Origin: 66-474 sp036568625
Lineage (GTDB): Bacteria > Pseudomonadota > Gammaproteobacteria > Xanthomonadales > Rhodanobacteraceae
Assembly: GCA_036568625.1 (NCBI GenBank)
Contig: DATCSF010000040.1
Location: 1 to 14,690, forward strand
Direction: 5' to 3'
DNA: 14,690 nucleotides
Each line of letters starts with the position of its first letter. Position 1 is the stretch's first letter. Under the pieces are notes generated by a model. The model was not told the DNA's origin. It searched no databases and was given only the letters and a program-made list of their open reading frames with translations. Positions 13,291-14,690 of this stretch are shown here, piece after piece. Made by a program: the position numbers and the translations under genes.

Positions 13291-14472
13291 ATGCTTCGCA
13301 AGCTCCGCCCGCTACTGTTCGTCCTGCAATTCGTGGTGGCGGGTCTTGCGCTGGCCTTTCTGATCAGCCTGCTGTGGCCCGGCGCCGGCGCGCGCCTGCG
13401 CGATGGCTTGCGTGGGGGACAGGTTTCGACTGCCGGTAGCACGGCTTCGCCGCATCGCGCGGAATTGTCTGCTTCTCAGCCAGCATCGTACGCCGACGCG
13501 GTGGCCCGGGCCGCGCCAGCGGTGGTCAACATCTACGCTGACAAGACCGTCACCGAGCGGCCGCTGGCGATGTTTCCGGATCCCATCCTGCAGCGCCTGT
13601 GGGGCGGCATGGCCGGTCCGACCTTGAAGCGCCGGGAGCAGAGCCTGGGCTCGGGCGTGATCTTCACGTCGGACGGCTACGTGCTCACCAACAATCACGT
13701 GATTTCCGGCGCCGACGACATCCAGGTGATGCTGCACGACGGCCGGGTCGCACACGCACGGGTGATCGGCACCGATCCCGACACCGACCTCGCGGTGCTG
13801 AAGATCGAGGCCGGCACGTTGCCCTCCATCAAGGTCGACGACGAATCGCCCCGCGTCGGCGACGTGGTCCTGGCCATCGGCAACCCGTTCGGCATTGGCC
13901 AGACCGTGACCATGGGCATCGTCAGCGCGCTGCAGCGGCAGTTGATCCTTTCGCCCTACGAGGACTTCATCCAGACCGACGCAGCCATCAACTCCGGCAA
14001 TTCCGGCGGTGCGCTGGTGAACGCCGCAGGCGAATTGGTCGGCATCAATACGGCCATGTTCCGCGATGTCGGCGCACAGGGCATCGGCTTCGCGATCCCG
14101 GTGCGCACCGCCAAGCGCGTGCTGGAACAGATCGTGGAGCACGGCCAGGTGGTACGCGGCTGGCTTGGGGTGGAAGTCGGCAACGTGGTCGTGTCGGCCA
14201 ACTCCGGCTTGCCGGCGGCCGCGCGCGGTGCCACGGTGGTCGATGTCTATCCGGGCGGTCCCGCCGCGCAGGCGGGGCTGCAACCCGGTGACGTGCTGCT
14301 GCAAATGAGCAAGCAGCCGATCATCGACCCAGCCGACCTGCGTACCCGTGAGGCGGAAATGGCGCCCGGCAGCGAGGTCCAGATCTCCGGGCTGCGCGCG
14401 GGCGAGCCCTTTCATGCCCAGGTGGTGCTGGCGCAACGACCGACGTTCCGGCAGACCACACCGCGCGGCTGA
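13291..14472 (+). CDS. DegS/AlgW-type periplasmic serine protease
   Basis: 393 residues, close to DegS/AlgW (about 355-390) and too short for DegP (about 475). A single N-terminal transmembrane anchor (about 8-29, LLFVLQFVVAGLALAFLISLLW) takes the place of a cleavable signal. The trypsin-like domain has His136 (TNNHVI), Asp166 (DTDLAVL) and Ser238 in NSGNSGG. One PDZ domain follows (about 290-382), with GWLGVEV, VVDVYPGGPAAQAGLQPGDVLL and a final strand. Proteins of this type sense misfolded outer-membrane proteins and make the first cut in an anti-sigma factor of the RseA/MucA kind; this role is inferred from architecture. It is divergent from petABC. No strong Shine-Dalgarno precedes ATG 13291, but it is the only start that keeps the whole anchor. 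Confidence 0.92.
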   Translation: MLRKLRPLLFVLQFVVAGLALAFLISLLWPGAGARLRDGLRGGQVSTAGSTASPHRAELSASQPASYADAVARAAPAVVNIYADKTVTERPLAMFPDPILQRLWGGMAGPTLKRREQSLGSGVIFTSDGYVLTNNHVISGADDIQVMLHDGRVAHARVIGTDPDTDLAVLKIEAGTLPSIKVDDESPRVGDVVLAIGNPFGIGQTVTMGIVSALQRQLILSPYEDFIQTDAAINSGNSGGALVNAAGELVGINTAMFRDVGAQGIGFAIPVRTAKRVLEQIVEHGQVVRGWLGVEVGNVVVSANSGLPAAARGATVVDVYPGGPAAQAGLQPGDVLLQMSKQPIIDPADLRTREAEMAPGSEVQISGLRAGEPFHAQVVLAQRPTFRQTTPRG

Positions 14473-14483
14473 ATGGTTTGGCG

Positions 14484-14590
14484 TGCGATCGTCCCTGATC
14501 GCTGCATCGCCGGGGTGCCAACGGGACGTTCTCAGGTCCACCCACGCCAGGACGGCCTCCCACGCCTGACTTTTCACAACAGTTGCTTCG
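14484..14590. repeat. Intergenic dispersed repeat, copy B
   Basis: This lies between the convergent protease and apt genes. It opens with the hairpin GCGATC-GTCCCT-GATCGC (14485-14502), twelve bases after the stop. It continues through GCCAACGGGACGTTCTC, CCAGGACGGCCTCCCACGCC and CTGACTTTTCACAACAG to GCTTCG. Copy A after the BON lipoprotein has the same blocks in the same order and orientation relative to its upstream gene. The two copies differ by several small gaps and substitutions, so they are old, related elements rather than a recent duplication. Confidence 0.6.
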
Positions 14591-14599
14591 AGCCAATGC

Positions 14600-14690
14600 T
14601 CAGTAGCGCAGCAAGGAGCTCAGCGGCACATCCGCGGTCCAGCGCGCGCGGCCGTTGAGGAAGGCCAGTTCGACCACCACCGCTGCGCCC
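14600..14690 (-). CDS. apt: Adenine phosphoribosyltransferase (C-terminal end only)
   Basis: The minus strand gives about 30 residues to a TGA at 14600-14602: GAAVVVELAFLN, then GRARWTADVPLSSLLRY. This matches the C-terminus of Apt, where a hydrophobic VxxxVELxxLxGR strand is followed by a short VPLxSLLxY tail. Apt makes AMP from adenine and PRPP. The PRPP-binding loop and the start lie outside the window, so the call rests on the tail alone. Confidence 0.7.
   Translation of the reverse strand, partial: GAAVVVELAFLNGRARWTADVPLSSLLRY

Noticed and set aside
13312..14577. 421-codon minus-strand frame antisense to the DegS-type protease
   Set aside because: Shadow; the plus strand holds a complete catalytic triad and PDZ domain.
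1..14690. Phage, transposon, CRISPR, toxin-antitoxin or tRNA features
   Set aside because: No transposase, integrase, terminal repeats, regularly spaced direct repeats or tRNA-like cloverleaf were recognised; gene content is housekeeping.

Overview
The window is GC-rich chromosomal DNA from a gammaproteobacterium, most likely the Xanthomonadales (Lysobacterales), perhaps Rhodanobacteraceae. This placement is inferred from the lpoA-yraN-dolP order, the petABC-sspAB run beside a DegS/AlgW-type protease, the DUF3301 protein and the general character of the proteins; no search was run. The genes are densely packed and look like core chromosome. I see no mobile element, CRISPR array, tRNA or rRNA. 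No gene-free stretch exceeds 300 bases.

Layout. (1) 1-1172, plus strand: the end of lpoA, yraN and a two-BON-domain lipoprotein, an envelope and peptidoglycan cluster. (2) 1173-1943: an intergenic repeat, then a uracil-DNA-glycosylase-superfamily gene that probably gives a leaderless mRNA. (3) 1949-5710, minus strand: a TPR-repeat membrane protein, an atypical SDR NAD(P)-binding protein and a GT2 rhamnosyltransferase-like enzyme, in that transcription order. (4) 5711-5889: a leader region with an extended -10 box, a possible 30-codon leaderless ORF and three inverted repeats, two of them mutually exclusive. (5) 5890-7980, minus: relA, a synthetase-only ppGpp enzyme. (6) 8098-9085, plus: a secreted protein of unknown function and a DUF3301 membrane protein. 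(7) 9272-13102, minus: petA-petB-petC (the cytochrome bc1 complex) followed by sspA-sspB (stringent starvation proteins and the ClpXP adaptor). (8) 13291-14472, plus: a membrane-anchored DegS/AlgW-type protease, then a second copy of the repeat, then the 3' end of apt on the minus strand.

How the genes fit together. The bc1 operon supplies quinol:cytochrome c oxidoreductase. SspA and SspB link RNA polymerase behaviour and ClpXP substrate delivery to starvation, and RelA makes the starvation signal. LpoA, the BON lipoprotein and the DegS-like protease belong to cell-envelope assembly and stress sensing. No striking new multi-gene system is evident. The items most worth following up are the diverged intergenic repeat pair, the hairpin-rich leader of the TPR gene, a set of start-proximal extended -10 promoters, and the fourfold internal repetition of the TPR protein.
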